NCBI RefSeq assembly: GCF_029203305.1
Contig: NC_089463.1
Coordinates: forward strand, 1,319,001-1,383,000
DNA: 64,000 bases
DNA from: Yamadazyma tenuis
Taxonomy: Eukaryota; Ascomycota; Pichiomycetes; Serinales; Debaryomycetaceae
Direction: 5' to 3'
The translations under genes were made by a program, and so were the position numbers. Position 1 is the stretch's first letter. Every line of letters begins with the position of its first letter. Of this stretch, positions 8,405 through 17,430 are shown in pieces. The notes below the pieces were generated by a model. It was not told the origin of the DNA, searched no databases, and was given only the letters and a program-made list of their open reading frames with translations.

Positions 8405-11400
8405 ATGACGCCGCCGTCAAAACCCAAGAACTTGCCGTTGTTATATAATGTACTACTTAACTGCATATTTAATAATCCCCATCACGATAAATTACCCTTC
8501 AAACAAACCATCCAAGAATTGAGTGTGAACCATAATGAGTATACCATTTTAGTACCTCCTTCATTTGTACTTGAAGAAGGCTATGATCCTGCTACAGCCA
8601 CGAGCTCCACAAAAGTCTTCTTAAAGAGTTTGTGTTACAACAGTGAAGACTTCATACGATCACATATAATTCGGAGTGGAGCTCCTGTTTTCAATACCAC
8701 CTCATCAAAGAATCAACTGATTGTCTATCACACTATGAGTGGAAAACAGATCCTTATAAAGAACGGCATGGTGTTTACAGGGAAAGGTTTTAAACGAAGT
8801 CTACGCTTAGGGATATTGGGTTATGACCAATTGAATTCCTTCTGTGACTACTTTCCTAGGGGTAGCAGGTTCATGCTAATTTACATTGAAGATTCTTTAA
8901 TAGGTAGCAATTTTGTTCATTTGGCAGACTACATGGACCCCAGATTTGTTTCCCATCTACAAGGTACCTTAACATCAAACAACCCGGAGGAGATTTTGCA
9001 AAAGAAGAGGAGTGACTCTATCACGTTTGAGATGCTTCTAAGAAGTATACCTCTATTATCCAAAGTTGTTTCTGAAAAGTACTATAAACTCTTCCATCAT
9101 AACAATCGCAACTATGATTCATTTCGAACCCATACGAGAAAGAAGTTGTCTTTCATTAAAAACGAGTTTCATCGGATGGTTGAAGAGGCTTATATTATAA
9201 TTCTGGAGAGCATCAAAGATGACAACCCCGAATCTGAAAAAACCTATCAGCTTATTAAGGACCTACTTGCATCTAATCCTGAAATTGATTTAAATAAACT
9301 TGTCTACGAATATGTGGAGTTGAATCTCTATGATAAAATGTGGAGCCAATTACTATTTCAATTCAATTACCCAAACGATGACAAGCATGATTACGACCCC
9401 GAAGCATTGAAATTCCTTACTCATGAAAAATACAACCAATTATCGTGTCTTTCGTTGAACCAGTTGGAAGTTCCAATAGAAGAACCTTGGTTCATTAACT
9501 CTGTCCTAAGACGAATTTCCTTGGCTATAGATGAATTCTCTCGGTTATCGGACCCTTCAATTACAAGTCTGGCTGCTAAAAGGGAGATCATCTCTAAGAC
9601 TGTAACCATTCTCACAAAAAAAGACACATCAGAAAACCAGACTACATATGATGAGAAGGATGATGATGAAGACCTAGTGGTTGATGCAGATACGCTTGTG
9701 GGGATGTTGATTATGGTTGTTGTGCATTCTAAAGTGGTTAACTTAGAAGCTCATCTTTATTATATTAAGAATTTCAATTCTGAAGATGTGTCTACAGACG
9801 GTTACTTCAACTATATTCTAAGCAACCTAGATGCTGTTATCTACCATTTATCATCCAGTGACAACGACTCACATCGAAAAGAACTCACAAGAGCATCTCA
9901 AGAAAATTATGAATTTTGGGCTGCAATCCAGAAACAGGATGTCAAAAGGTTGAAAGATATCCTTGCAAGTGTTCAAGAACAGTACCCTGATGGGAAACTT
10001 CCAGCTAAAAGTTCTTTGAAAAGTCGAAATATAAATGGGGAAAGCTGTCTTATGTTTGCAGTTAAAACCAAGAACCCTTATATTTTCAACCTCTTGGTGG
10101 ATTACAACGAAGCGTGGTTTTCGGTGGAGGACATACTTTTCAATAAGAACACTTCCACAGGTCAAAGCATGTTTGTTGTGTCTTTGATAGAAGAAGCTCA
10201 TGAAATATCAAAGAAGATAACTCAAGTCTTGTTCTCATCTGCTGAACCCGAAGAACAAATTGCTTACTTTAACCTGGTAGATAATCTCGGCAGATCTGCT
10301 GGTCACCATCTATTTCATTATTCTGAAATTATTGCAACTATTGGTCCGCTCATCGATTGGGAAATGAAAGATCTTAATCATCACACTCCTTTGTTCAGCA
10401 TATGCAGATGTTACGATCATCTTGATTATCAAAACTTGGTAATTCGAGTTTTTAGATGCGTATACAAAGGGCTTCATGGGAAGGGAATCAACTTTGACAA
10501 GCATATGGATAAAAACGGTAACACTTTGCTCCATATTATTTTGAAAGGATTGCAAGAATCCCAAATCCTCAACGAAGATTTGAATTTGATCAATGTTAAT
10601 CAGGTCAACAACAAGTCTATGACACCATTGACATTGTACGTGAAGTACAGTAGGGCTGATAATTTGGAAACGCTTCTAAGTGACAAAAGAATATTCTTTT
10701 ATCAAGAAGAACCCAAAAACTTGTACAACGTATTCGACTACTTGAGTTTTCTGGCAGGAAAGCCAACAACCCAAACGAAGGTGTTCAAGAGAATCGAACG
10801 GTTGGTATACGCATATGCCTTTAAAAACTATACTCCAGAAACCAATGATACCCGGCTCATTGCAACAAATGCCAGATTTGATCCGAATTCCAAGGATTGG
10901 GTGATCTTTTTTCGAATCAAAGAAGCCCAGAAAGACGAACAAACCGTTTTCGAAACTTTGGACAAGTTACGACAGATGGTACAGTTATTTGAACTAGCCA
11001 ACCCGTTTGTTGCCTTCCCACATAGAGACAAAATCTGGATGAACTACTATGCTGACAAACAAACAGTTCCGGTGTTTTCCAAATATAGGATTAACCGATT
11101 GTTAGAAACTATAAACTTATACTTGAACGCCTTGGTTGTCTATTCTCCCGACCAGGTAAACAGTTTCTATCGAACCTTCACACATAACCGGAAAAGCAAC
11201 AAACTGGCTTTTGATACTATTAAAGATATCAGTAATGACCAAGAGAGGATCAAGAAGTTGTTAGGGGAAGTGATGCTTTCCAGTATCCAAATAACGGAAA
11301 TTGAGACCTTTTTAAACTATACCTGGTCTGATTTGGAATTGTACAAAAAGCACATCACCAAAATAAATAAGCTCCTATCAGTATATGATATTAAATTAAC

Positions 11401-12043
11401 TGATGCAAGATGTATCTCAGACAGGTTCCTCGTTAAGGTAGTAAGCAGTGGAGTTGTACCATCCATCCTTGAAACCATGAAGTTTCAATATATTGGTGGT
11501 CATAGACATACCAACTCATATTCGACGTTGTTCGAGTTTACTAATTGGATTGAATTGGCTATCGAAGAATTATTAATAAGTGTTTCGAAAGTCTTAATCA
11601 AGCTTGATGCATGGCGTGAAATCTTTGGGAAAATACAAGCCATTAACACCGAGTTAAGGAAATATGAGAACAAAGCCCACCTTCACAGTCATGATCTTTC
11701 AACGGAAGAAGTCCCGGAAAATGGTAGTACAATATCTCCCCATCATTCTTCTTCACCTGAAACCTCAACTCCAGCAGCATTCTTCACCTTTGGACTTGAA
11801 AATAAAAAGTCCAGGTACAAAAGATTATTGTTGTTGAAAGCAGAGGAAGTCAAAAACATCATGAGTTTGAACTCAGAGATCAGACTCGACCACGATACAA
11901 TTGCGTCTGAAACATCCAAATTTCTTAAATTTAAGTCCAAATTTCTCCTATTTGGGATTCAGCAATTCACCCATCACCATCTTGTGCAACTTAGCCAAAG
12001 GCAGCATCAACTCCAACGGTTACTTTCTTCTTGTAAGACTTAG
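8405..12043 (+). CDS. VRL1: VARP-like VPS9-ankyrin-PX protein (VINE complex subunit Vrl1)
   Basis: A 1212-residue endosomal protein resembling yeast Vrl1. In S. cerevisiae, Vrl1 and the sorting nexin Vin1 form the VINE complex, and the VPS9 domain activates Rab5-type GTPases. I place the start at the ATG at 8405; the longer open frame upstream begins at a TTG. A VPS9 domain spans about residues 300-500, with DADTLVGMLIMVVVHS at about 427 followed by YYIKNF. Ankyrin-type repeats follow (GESCLMFAV, GNTLLHIILKGL, MTPLTLYVKY) at about 540-760. A PX-like region lies near 815-915 and a helical C-terminus after it. The reading frame is intact, whereas common S. cerevisiae laboratory strains carry a frameshifted VRL1. 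The intervals to OXP1 and SGT2 are short. Confidence 0.85.
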   Translation: MTPPSKPKNLPLLYNVLLNCIFNNPHHDKLPFKQTIQELSVNHNEYTILVPPSFVLEEGYDPATATSSTKVFLKSLCYNSEDFIRSHIIRSGAPVFNTTSSKNQLIVYHTMSGKQILIKNGMVFTGKGFKRSLRLGILGYDQLNSFCDYFPRGSRFMLIYIEDSLIGSNFVHLADYMDPRFVSHLQGTLTSNNPEEILQKKRSDSITFEMLLRSIPLLSKVVSEKYYKLFHHNNRNYDSFRTHTRKKLSFIKNEFHRMVEEAYIIILESIKDDNPESEKTYQLIKDLLASNPEIDLNKLVYEYVELNLYDKMWSQLLFQFNYPNDDKHDYDPEALKFLTHEKYNQLSCLSLNQLEVPIEEPWFINSVLRRISLAIDEFSRLSDPSITSLAAKREIISKTVTILTKKDTSENQTTYDEKDDDEDLVVDADTLVGMLIMVVVHSKVVNLEAHLYYIKNFNSEDVSTDGYFNYILSNLDAVIYHLSSSDNDSHRKELTRASQENYEFWAAIQKQDVKRLKDILASVQEQYPDGKLPAKSSLKSRNINGESCLMFAVKTKNPYIFNLLVDYNEAWFSVEDILFNKNTSTGQSMFVVSLIEEAHEISKKITQVLFSSAEPEEQIAYFNLVDNLGRSAGHHLFHYSEIIATIGPLIDWEMKDLNHHTPLFSICRCYDHLDYQNLVIRVFRCVYKGLHGKGINFDKHMDKNGNTLLHIILKGLQESQILNEDLNLINVNQVNNKSMTPLTLYVKYSRADNLETLLSDKRIFFYQEEPKNLYNVFDYLSFLAGKPTTQTKVFKRIERLVYAYAFKNYTPETNDTRLIATNARFDPNSKDWVIFFRIKEAQKDEQTVFETLDKLRQMVQLFELANPFVAFPHRDKIWMNYYADKQTVPVFSKYRINRLLETINLYLNALVVYSPDQVNSFYRTFTHNRKSNKLAFDTIKDISNDQERIKKLLGEVMLSSIQITEIETFLNYTWSDLELYKKHITKINKLLSVYDIKLTDARCISDRFLVKVVSSGVVPSILETMKFQYIGGHRHTNSYSTLFEFTNWIELAIEELLISVSKVLIKLDAWREIFGKIQAINTELRKYENKAHLHSHDLSTEEVPENGSTISPHHSSSPETSTPAAFFTFGLENKKSRYKRLLLLKAEEVKNIMSLNSEIRLDHDTIASETSKFLKFKSKFLLFGIQQFTHHHLVQLSQRQHQLQRLLSSCKT

Positions 12044-12159
12044 CAGCCATTCCTGTATAAACATCGAAGTTTCCAGAACCAGAATTTTCGCGCCATCAAC
12101 AAATTTAATTTAATTAGATCAAGACACCATCCACAAAGTTCACATCACATTTTGATATC

Positions 12160-13167
12160 ATGGCTATCGACAACAAGGACATTGCGTTATCAATTATCGA
12201 GTTTTTGAAGACTTCAGTCGTTAATAAGACTGTGTCGGAAGACTATGCCGACTCTATGGAAGTTGCAATCGACTGTATTGCCGACTCCTTCGAAGTCGAT
12301 AAGGACACCAAATCTGCAAAGTTGGGAGGCAAACCTTTATCCGAGTTGATCTCAGCGGGTTTGCTTGGCTCTGCCACTGCCGCCACTACTGGTACCACCC
12401 ACCAAGTCGATGAAGCCACCAAGGCTAAAGCTGATGCTTTGAAATTGGAAGGCAACAGAGCAATGGCTGCCAAAGACTTTAAGACTGCAATTGTAAAGTA
12501 CACTGCGGCCATTGAATTGGACTCCACCAACGTTGTGTATTTATCCAACAGAGCTGCTGCTTACTCGTCGGACTTGAATCACCAACAGGCTGTTGTTGAT
12601 GCTGAAAAAGCCATTGAGTTAGACCCCAACTTCTCCAAGTCATACTCTAGATTAGGATTGGCCAAGTACGCATTAGGTGACGCCAAAGCCGCTATGGATG
12701 CTTATAAGAAAGGTTTGGACGTGGAAAGTGAAAAGCCTTCGGATGCCATGAAAAGAGGTTATGAAACTGCCAAGCGTAGAGTTGAAGAAGAATTGGAAAG
12801 AGAAATGCCCAGTTCTGAAGTGGCTAGCACCGACAGAGAAACCCCATCTCCTGAGGCTAGCACCGGAGCTGGTTCCGGAGCCGGTGCCGGCGGTTTACCC
12901 GACCTTGCCAGCATGTTCGGGGGAGGTGCCGGAGGAATGCCCAATATTTCTGACATGATGAACAACCCTCAACTCATGCAAGCGGCCCAACTGATGATGC
13001 TGAACCCCGACGCCATGGCAAACTTGATGAACAATCCCATGATCAGAAATATGGCTCAAAGCTTTGGTTTGGGAGGAGAAAACGGACAAATGCCAGATTT
13101 GTCTGAGATCATGAACAACCCAGCATTGAGAAACATGTTTGGTGGTAGCGGCCAGGGTGAAAACTAG
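12160..13167 (+). CDS. SGT2: Small glutamine-rich TPR co-chaperone Sgt2
   Basis: A 335-residue cytosolic co-chaperone that hands tail-anchored membrane proteins from Hsp70 to the Get4-Get5/Get3 pathway. Residues 1-70 form the SGTA homodimerisation domain (DIALSIIEFLKTSVVNKTVSEDYADSLE-like helices), residues about 95-200 hold three TPR motifs (LKLEGNRAMAAKDFKTAIVKYT, then SNRAAAYSS and YSRLGLAKYALG), and the C-terminus is rich in Gly, Met and Asn with repeated NNP motifs that bind hydrophobic segments. The length is close to yeast Sgt2 (346). Two CTG codons fall in the C-terminal repeat at positions that are polar in relatives as I remember them. Confidence 0.97.
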   Translation: MAIDNKDIALSIIEFLKTSVVNKTVSEDYADSMEVAIDCIADSFEVDKDTKSAKLGGKPLSELISAGLLGSATAATTGTTHQVDEATKAKADALKLEGNRAMAAKDFKTAIVKYTAAIELDSTNVVYLSNRAAAYSSDLNHQQAVVDAEKAIELDPNFSKSYSRLGLAKYALGDAKAAMDAYKKGLDVESEKPSDAMKRGYETAKRRVEEELEREMPSSEVASTDRETPSPEASTGAGSGAGAGGLPDLASMFGGGAGGMPNISDMMNNPQLMQAAQLMMLNPDAMANLMNNPMIRNMAQSFGLGGENGQMPDLSEIMNNPALRNMFGGSGQGEN

Positions 13168-13355
13168 AACTGATGTACTACGTCCCGGATATTTTATATG
13201 TATATAATGTAATGTCTAATTTCCATGAGTCAAGTGAGTATATCTCAACCTATTTTTTTCTCCGAGTCTTGGAGCAAAAGTTTCCTAAGCGGAATACATA
13301 TCTTTACTGCCATTAAACTAAATACTAGCTCATTCTTTGTTTAAACTTCAGTATC

Positions 13356-15065
13356 ATGTTCGGAATGAACAGGAGATCATCTAGGGTACTTAGAGGAGTT
13401 TCAATGGGTTCTTTACAGCTGAATTGCAAACGATTCAATTCTACTGTTTCTCCGAAACCCACCTCTCAAGGTGTACTCCTAAAGACATTAATATTCACCA
13501 CTGGGTCTGTGTTTGGTGCATTCCTCTACCAGAAGGAAGAACAGCGGCAGACTCTCAATACCAATTCCACCTTGAAGCTTTCGGAACTTCAGCCACCGAA
13601 ATACGCTAATCAGACTGAATTAAATCAGGCCATATCGGAAGTCAGACAAGTGTTCAAGACAAGCACCCCTGATTTGGAGGACGAATCTCTCGTGGTGAAT
13701 AACTCAGAGGAGGAAAGGTCATCCCATGCCGATACCTATTTCAGCTCGTACCACCCTGAGAAACATGAAAAACCTCAGTACATTGTGTACCCTAGACTGA
13801 CGCAAGAGGTGTCTGAGGTCATGAAAATATTCCACAAATATCGTGTGCCTGTTGTTCCAATTAGTGGGAAATCATCTTTGGAAGGTCACTTTGTGAACAC
13901 GCGATGTGGAGTTTGCCTTGATATTTCTCTTATGGATAATGTGATTGAATTGAATAAAAATGATTTGGATATGAGGGTTCAAGGTGGAGTTGGATGGGAA
14001 ACACTACACGACTACTTAGATGACTATAACCTACTTTTCCCTATTGATCCCGGCCCAGGTGCCACGATCTCTGGGATTTGCTCTAATAATGCTTCGGGCA
14101 CTAATGCTTCACGGTATGGGGAATGTTACAAGAATATTCTAAGTCTCACTGTTGTATTGGCGGATGGGACTATCATTAAGACGAAGCATCGACCTAGGAA
14201 AACTAGTGCCGGCTACAACTTAAACAGTCTATTCATTGGCAGTGAAGGTACTTTAGGAATCATAACTGAGGCTACTTTGAAGTTATATGTAAAGCCCAAA
14301 ATTGAGAGAGTGGCAGTTGTTCCTTTCAATTCCATACAAGATGCAGCCAATGCAGTTAACAGTTTCTTGTTGCATGGTATGCAATTGAATGCTATAGAAT
14401 TGTTGGATGATAAAATGATGGAGTGCATCAACAAAACTGGAGAAACTACCAGAAAATGGACAGAAAAACCAACCCTTTTCTTGAAAATTGGCGGCCCCAA
14501 TTCAGATGTGGTACTGTCACTTGTTGATCAGGTCAAACAATTAAGCAGTGAACAAAATAGTACTGACTTCCAGTTTGCAACCAGCGACGATGAGACCACC
14601 GAATTGTGGTCTGCACGAAAAGTGGCCTTATGGTCCACCATCAACCAAGGAAAGTTGGTAGATCCCTCAATTCAGCTTTGGACAACAGATGCGGCTGTCC
14701 CCGTGTCACGGCTTCCCCAGTTTTTGGAAGAAACCAAGAATGATATCGATTCTCATGGGTTGCAAAACACCTTAGTTGCGCATATCGGTGATGGAAATGC
14801 TCATAGTTTCATTCTTTATAAGCCAGAACAAAGGAGTGTTGCTGAGGAGGTTGTTGACAACATGGTCAGACGGGCTATTCTGTACGAAGGTACATGTACT
14901 GGAGAACACGGGATTGGGTTGGGAAAAAGACAGTTTCTATTGGAAGAGGTGGGAGAGGATGCTGTGGACCTCATGAGAAACATTAAGGTTCATGTAGATC
15001 CTCTCAGAATAATGAACCCTGATAAAATCTTTAAAATCGACCCCCTGGAAATAAGATCTCACTAG
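13356..15065 (+). CDS. DLD1: D-lactate dehydrogenase (cytochrome), mitochondrial
   Basis: A 569-residue FAD enzyme that oxidises D-lactate to pyruvate and reduces cytochrome c in the mitochondrial intermembrane space. The N-terminus (MFGMNRRSSRVLRG, followed by KRFNSTVS) is a basic presequence, and a hydrophobic segment near residues 45-60 fits an inner-membrane anchor or sorting signal. The FAD-binding PCMH domain covers about 145-325 (VPISGKSSLEGHF, DPGPGATISGICSNNASGTNASRYG, SAGYNLNSLFIGSEGTLG), and the FAD-oxidase C-domain ends with GDGNAHS, EGTCTGEHGIGLGKR and MNPDKIFK. The length is normal for Dld1. DLD2/DLD3-type paralogues have no such anchor, so Dld1 is preferred. Confidence 0.93.
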   Translation: MFGMNRRSSRVLRGVSMGSLQLNCKRFNSTVSPKPTSQGVLLKTLIFTTGSVFGAFLYQKEEQRQTLNTNSTLKLSELQPPKYANQTELNQAISEVRQVFKTSTPDLEDESLVVNNSEEERSSHADTYFSSYHPEKHEKPQYIVYPRLTQEVSEVMKIFHKYRVPVVPISGKSSLEGHFVNTRCGVCLDISLMDNVIELNKNDLDMRVQGGVGWETLHDYLDDYNLLFPIDPGPGATISGICSNNASGTNASRYGECYKNILSLTVVLADGTIIKTKHRPRKTSAGYNLNSLFIGSEGTLGIITEATLKLYVKPKIERVAVVPFNSIQDAANAVNSFLLHGMQLNAIELLDDKMMECINKTGETTRKWTEKPTLFLKIGGPNSDVVLSLVDQVKQLSSEQNSTDFQFATSDDETTELWSARKVALWSTINQGKLVDPSIQLWTTDAAVPVSRLPQFLEETKNDIDSHGLQNTLVAHIGDGNAHSFILYKPEQRSVAEEVVDNMVRRAILYEGTCTGEHGIGLGKRQFLLEEVGEDAVDLMRNIKVHVDPLRIMNPDKIFKIDPLEIRSH

Positions 15066-15167
15066 TTAGTTAATATAGTAGTAGGTGGCTGCAAAAAAAA
15101 TCCTTCTCAGAGGACCTCGAAATTTAGAAATGAATAATTCGCGTCTTGATAAATTTCTTTAGCGACC

Positions 15168-15578
15168 ATGGAGCACCAAGATCAAAATATAATAAATCTT
15201 AAGACGATATCGAGACTCTTCCATGAGCTCGCCTTCAATAAAGAAAATACCAGACTAAGTCAAAAGACTCTTCAATTGTCTGCTCAGTATATCAATCTCT
15301 TCATCAGAGAAGGTATTCTCCGATCCAACGATGAGAGGTTATCAGATGGTGATAGATTGAGCCATGTGGATGGAATAGACAACTTGGAAACTATCAGAGG
15401 TAATGAAGGCGAAGAAGTGGAAGAGGAGGTTCCCGATATTACCCTCAATGAAGATGACATACAATCCAATCCAAATACTCAGTATACCTCTAATGAGCCA
15501 CCAGCTGATGGAGACAATGATACCTTGGATGTCAGGCACTTATCAAAGATCGCGGGAGTGTTGTTACTAGACTTCTGA
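15168..15578 (+). CDS. MHF2: CENP-X/Mhf2-like histone-fold protein with acidic insertion
   Basis: A 136-residue protein whose two ends match the CENP-X (Mhf2) histone fold. CENP-X with CENP-S (Mhf1) binds DNA, partners the FANCM/Mph1 helicase at stalled forks, and joins the inner kinetochore. Residues 10-52 (TISRLFHELAFNKENTRLSQ and following helix) give helices 1 and 2, and the last 17 residues (DVRHLSKIAGVLLLDF) give the final helix with the family's terminal LLLDF. Between them lie about 65 acidic, probably disordered residues (EEVEEEVPD and similar) missing from animal CENP-X, which is about 80 residues long. The identification rests on pattern resemblance in a short family. The next gene on the minus strand converges with a gap of only 56 bp. 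Confidence 0.7.
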   Translation: MEHQDQNIINLKTISRLFHELAFNKENTRLSQKTLQLSAQYINLFIREGILRSNDERLSDGDRLSHVDGIDNLETIRGNEGEEVEEEVPDITLNEDDIQSNPNTQYTSNEPPADGDNDTLDVRHLSKIAGVLLLDF

Positions 15579-15634
15579 CCTTCAATAGCCCAGACATATA
15601 CTGTTCCTATTTAATATACATGTACACAGCCGAA

Positions 15635-17110
15635 CTACGATGATACAATAGGGAATTCCCCTAAATTGACAACGTACCAAACACCACAACTAAGTGTTTT
15701 CTTGGACAAACCTTTCTCTTTGATAATTTCCGGAAGTCTTGATTGGAGTGTAAGGAATATTGGTATTTTGAGTGCTCCCAACATAGTAGGTTTGCTACCT
15801 ATAGATACTTCTAGTGGGATCAGGCACCAATTGTCATTTCGATCCACTAACGAGTCTGTTACATCTAGAGAAGTATCAGCATTTCGGTTGGAGTTCAACT
15901 TACCTAACCGCATCACTAGTTCTGCTCTACTTAACTTCGTTTCTCTGGTCAAATAAGGGGTGGGAATGCCTCTTATTATGTGGTCTTTCGGGTGGAGGCC
16001 ACCAATCTTGATATCAGAAACAGGAATCGTTGCGTTAATTGAAGCCAGATCCAGCTGGTACTCATGGGGAACTGAAAGGTTGATATCGACCAGGAAGGGA
16101 AGTGGATTGATAATGTTCACTAAAAACGTATATGATTTTCCCGATACAAGATTTTCCTGAAATTCTTTGTTGATAATGGGAGATACACCCAATATAGGCA
16201 AGTAGTCATTGGCATTCCATTTTTCCTCAAACTTGGTGGATAGTAAATCGTCAGAAGGAACCAAAAGATTATGGCTGCAATCGCAACACCTTTGTGCGTT
16301 ACGTGAAGTTAAACACATCGGATTAGGAAACATACTGGCTGGTGGCCGGACGATATTATTGTTCATGTATGTGCTGAAAAGTGATACATTCGAGTGCATT
16401 TGCTGATTCTTGATGATACGTTGGTTATCTATCTGTGCAACATCCTCATATTCGTCAATTGGTTCAGGTTTGATCGAACTTAACAATAATTGCAACTTAT
16501 CCAACTGGCTGAAGTCGTTTTGTTCAGGAACTGTCAAGTCCATCTGTTCCAACTTCTTAATAAGATCAATAGAAGCACCTTTATACTTGTGGCCCTTCTT
16601 AATGTCTTTCACCAACTGTGCATTTAAAATCTCCAACTTAGCCCGGTTCTTATAGAGCTCTATTGACGTCAGAAAGAGCAGGCTTAGTTCATTGGACTCA
16701 TGGTACTCGGACTTTACAATATCGAATATTGACTTGGGTTTGGTAATGACATCAGTTCCATAGACGAAATCACAGCCTGTACACACGAAATTGAATTCTT
16801 TACCCACAACACCATTGACTTCTCGATCGGACAACAGAACCGTCAACATGCTTGCACATAACGGACACGTGGAACAGTTCAGGCAGTGGATGGCGTCTGT
16901 ATTGGAATAATCTCTCATACAATTGGCACAGAATTTCTTCGTCATCTGCGACTGGATACAATACTTGCATTTGGGCACCTGGCATGAAGGGCAAAAAGAT
17001 AGGTCATGGATGGAGTGGCATCTCTTCAGATTCTCGATTACTTCGGTGTACGTAGCTTGTCGCAGGGAACACAGACAATATATATGTGAATTGGCATATA
17101 CTTTAGACAT
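15635..17110 (-). CDS. Dynactin subunit p62 (DCTN4 family)
   Basis: A 491-residue protein of the dynactin p62 family, part of the pointed-end complex of dynactin that helps dynein bind cargo and cortex. The N-terminal 110 residues are rich in paired cysteines (CLCSLRQ, CPSCQVPKCKYC, CANCMRDY, CLNCSTCPLC, VCTGCDFVYG), a zinc-binding arrangement typical of p62. The C-terminal half contains beta-rich segments (SYTFLVNIINPLPFLVDINLSVP) as in p62. The first ATG at 17110 is used. S. cerevisiae has no recognised p62, while filamentous fungi do, so its presence marks a fuller dynactin in this yeast. No standard yeast symbol is used here. Confidence 0.85.
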   Translation of the reverse strand: MSKVYANSHIYCLCSLRQATYTEVIENLKRCHSIHDLSFCPSCQVPKCKYCIQSQMTKKFCANCMRDYSNTDAIHCLNCSTCPLCASMLTVLLSDREVNGVVGKEFNFVCTGCDFVYGTDVITKPKSIFDIVKSEYHESNELSLLFLTSIELYKNRAKLEILNAQLVKDIKKGHKYKGASIDLIKKLEQMDLTVPEQNDFSQLDKLQLLLSSIKPEPIDEYEDVAQIDNQRIIKNQQMHSNVSLFSTYMNNNIVRPPASMFPNPMCLTSRNAQRCCDCSHNLLVPSDDLLSTKFEEKWNANDYLPILGVSPIINKEFQENLVSGKSYTFLVNIINPLPFLVDINLSVPHEYQLDLASINATIPVSDIKIGGLHPKDHIIRGIPTPYLTRETKLSRAELVMRLGKLNSNRNADTSLDVTDSLVDRNDNWCLIPLEVSIGSKPTMLGALKIPIFLTLQSRLPEIIKEKGLSKKTLSCGVWYVVNLGEFPIVSS

Positions 17111-17430
17111 ACAGCATCAAGTCGCGAAACAATTCCAAAATTGAATCGCTAACAATTAGCCCCACCAAAATTAAGGCACATCTCCAATCAACAAGTGGGA
17201 TCGGCGTATAAACAGATGTGCATATAGGGCCCTAAAGTACATTAGATGTGACAGCTGTCCATCCGCCTCTTTATGGTGCCCGCCATGTTGGTATGCAACA
17301 GACTGCAGTGGTAATTAAATTCCTGGAGACCACATGGGCTCTTACCAGAGCGGAATTTAGGTTTGGAATTGCATTGTCCTGATTGTTTGACTTCCAACTT
17401 CCATTCAATATATAACATGAGTACAAAGTC
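17111..17430. promoter_or_regulatory. Divergent promoter between dynactin p62 and the histidine phosphatase
   Basis: This 320-bp region serves two divergent genes. A TATATAA element near 17408-17416 lies about 20 bp before the phosphatase ATG. No canonical CACGTG phosphate-response site is present. Nothing else stands out. Confidence 0.4.
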
